A stretch of DNA of 15,133 bases from RGIG1934 sp045122895 (GTDB taxonomy: Bacteria; Bacillota; Clostridia; Lachnospirales; Lachnospiraceae). This document shows positions 13,770-15,133 of this stretch, one piece after another. The notes beneath the pieces were generated by a model, which was not told where the DNA came from, did no database searches, and saw nothing but the letters and a program-made list of their open reading frames with translations. Location: contig JBGVIE010000004.1 in the NCBI GenBank assembly GCA_045122895.1, forward strand, positions 1 through 15,133, given 5' to 3'. The position numbers and the translations under genes were made by a program. How positions within the stretch are numbered: position 1 is the first letter of the stretch; each line of letters begins with the position of its first letter.

Positions 13770-14648
13770 ATGAGGAAAAGTAAAAAAATATTTATTGCTT
13801 TAGTAGCAGTAATAGGAGTTTTTGGGATTGCAAATTTGGCAACGTATGTTGTGAAAGGAAATACTGTATTCGATTTTTTTACGGAAGAAAAAATGGATCA
13901 GGTTTGGGATTTGCTACAGGAAGATGGAACACAGATGACGGAAGTTGATGGGTATCAAATTAAGCTTGAACGTTATCTGTATGATAAACCAGCGTGTGCT
14001 GGATATGCGTTATTTTCTGTTGAGCATGCTGGACGTGATATGCGAAAGGAATTTGGTAAAGAGACGGAATCTGGAACTATACCATGGTTTGGTGATGGAA
14101 AAAAGGAAAATGAAGGAAGATTTTTCTTTTTGACACAGGCTGATACACATGCTATGATTGCGGAACAAATTGTCAAGGTGGAAAAAACAGAAGAAAAAAT
14201 GCTTATATATTATAAATTTGAAGTAAATACTAGCGGAACAATGGATGATACCATTTATTTATGTGATAATAATATAGGCGAGTTTGCAGGGCTGGCAAAG
14301 AATGCAATATTTAAGTTCTGTTTAAATCCTAAGGAAAAAACAAAAGAATATATTTTGATAGACAATGAACGGAAATTTTCGTTACAGGTTTCGCCATTTG
14401 TTATCAATATAAAAGGAAAAGAAAATATAGGAACTCTGAAGGATTTAGTTATGATATTGGAAAATGGAACCAGAATCGATATCATCAAAAATAATGAGAT
14501 AAAATATGGGGATTATTATGTTATTGGATTTGACGATGATGGGTACCATTGTACAATTAGAATAAATGAAAATACAGAGGATGTAGTTGATATAAGTAAG
14601 ATAGATTCGTTTGAATACGATAAGAATAAGCTAAAGGAGAACGAGTAA
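13770..14648 (+). CDS. Membrane-anchored or secreted protein of unknown function
   Basis: I do not recognise this 292-aa protein. Basic residues at the N-terminus (MRKSKK) precede one hydrophobic stretch at about residues 7-28, either an uncleaved anchor or a signal peptide. There is no lipobox Cys. The rest is hydrophilic and mixed alpha/beta in look, with several Cys (such as C77 in PACAGY) and many charged residues; no catalytic motif is evident. The ATG follows AAGAGGAG at good spacing. A small membrane protein gene begins 20 bases downstream with its own strong ribosome binding site, so the two are probably co-transcribed. No clear promoter lies directly upstream; the intron-like remnant and the terminated unit at 13425-13539 lie between it and the metal operon. 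Confidence 0.8.
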   Translation: MRKSKKIFIALVAVIGVFGIANLATYVVKGNTVFDFFTEEKMDQVWDLLQEDGTQMTEVDGYQIKLERYLYDKPACAGYALFSVEHAGRDMRKEFGKETESGTIPWFGDGKKENEGRFFFLTQADTHAMIAEQIVKVEKTEEKMLIYYKFEVNTSGTMDDTIYLCDNNIGEFAGLAKNAIFKFCLNPKEKTKEYILIDNERKFSLQVSPFVINIKGKENIGTLKDLVMILENGTRIDIIKNNEIKYGDYYVIGFDDDGYHCTIRINENTEDVVDISKIDSFEYDKNKLKENE

Positions 14649-14668
14649 TTGCTGGAGGAGAATTGGTA

Positions 14669-15133
14669 GTGGAATTTATTATATTAATTGTAGTGATAGC
14701 CGTTGTTGTGATTACCGCAGTGATGAATGGACAGGCGGCTGAAAGGATTGCGAAAGAAAAAGGTTATGAGGGGAATTGGTTTGCAAAAGGTTTTATATTT
14801 GGACGGACAGCTATAACAAGGGTTCAGGGAAAACCGAATTTATGTGAAGATAAAGATTCGCCGCTACAGTCAGCACTCAGGAAAATTGAAGAAGAACGCG
14901 TTAAACCGGCAGCTACAGGTTCTTGGCGCTGTGAGTGTGGAAAGACAAATGCTTCGTATGTTGGAACATGTGCCTGTGGAACTACAAAGCTACAGATAGA
15001 CACGAAAAACAGAAATGCGGCGTTAGCTTTCTATCAGAAGAGAAATGAAGAATTAGATAAACTTGAGCAGATTAAGAAGTTAAAAGAACTTTTAGATATG
15101 GGTGCAATTACACAGGAAGAGTTTGAGAGAAAG
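14669..15133 (+). CDS. Membrane protein with zinc-ribbon-like Cys cluster and SHOCT-like C-terminus, 3' end missing
   Basis: Open from GTG at 14669 to the end of the window (155 codons, no stop). GGAGGAG at 14654-14660 lies eight bases before the GTG; the in-frame TTG at 14663 is too close. Residues 2-18 form one hydrophobic helix (FIILIVVIAVVVITAV), so the rest is probably cytoplasmic if the N-terminus is outside, though orientation is unsure. A CxC...CxC cluster (WRCECGKT, then GTCACGTT, about residues 92-112) could bind zinc. The visible end, EQIKKLKELLDMGAITQEEF, matches the short C-terminal (SHOCT) domain often found at the end of small membrane proteins. Function is unknown. Probably in an operon with the preceding unknown gene. 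Confidence 0.82.
   Translation, partial: MEFIILIVVIAVVVITAVMNGQAAERIAKEKGYEGNWFAKGFIFGRTAITRVQGKPNLCEDKDSPLQSALRKIEEERVKPAATGSWRCECGKTNASYVGTCACGTTKLQIDTKNRNAALAFYQKRNEELDKLEQIKKLKELLDMGAITQEEFERK

Overview
The window looks like the chromosome of an A+T-rich, Gram-positive Clostridia bacterium, most likely a gut or rumen Lachnospiraceae. This is inferred from the large secreted GH13 amylases with starch-binding, BIG2 and MucBP modules, AGGAGG-type ribosome binding sites, some GTG/TTG starts and Rho-independent terminators. I cannot name the species.

Region 1 (1-8930, + strand) is a locus for secreted starch degradation. It holds the 3' end of one secreted protein (2-1150), a 1241-residue alpha-amylase resembling the MalS type (1225-4950), and a second, 1263-residue GH13 amylase (5079-8870). 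Both amylases have signal peptides, intact GH13 catalytic residues and a CBM26-like starch-binding module. All three proteins end the same way: a low-complexity Ser/Thr/Glu/Lys/Pro linker built from short tandem repeats, then a pair of very basic Tyr-rich Ig-like domains. This shared tail has no LPXTG or SLH signal and may be a surface-retention module. Each gene is followed by a stem-loop terminator.

Region 2 (8931-10630, + strand) is a two-gene iron-sulfur cluster assembly operon, nifS-nifU. It has a consensus sigma-A promoter, and a perfect palindrome lies over the predicted transcription start. No Rrf2/IscR regulator gene is adjacent.

Region 3 (10631-13222, - strand) is a metal-resistance operon reading arsR-type regulator, free-standing heavy-metal-binding (HMA) protein, and P1B-type ATPase. 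The regulator has an SmtB/CzrA-like zinc site and the ATPase has CPC plus a terminal-membrane Asp, so Zn/Cd/Pb efflux is the likely role. A consensus promoter with several ATATG/CATAT repeats precedes it. It converges with nifSU on a shared hairpin.

Region 4 (13223-13769) has no protein gene. It contains an isolated promoter-to-terminator unit that could make an RNA of about 80 nt. Directly behind that terminator is a stretch resembling the 5' part of a group II intron, with no reverse transcriptase gene and no domain V, so probably a remnant.

Region 5 (13770-15133, + strand) holds an unrecognised membrane-anchored or secreted protein and, 20 bases on, a membrane protein with a zinc-ribbon-like Cys cluster and a SHOCT-like C-terminus that runs off the window.
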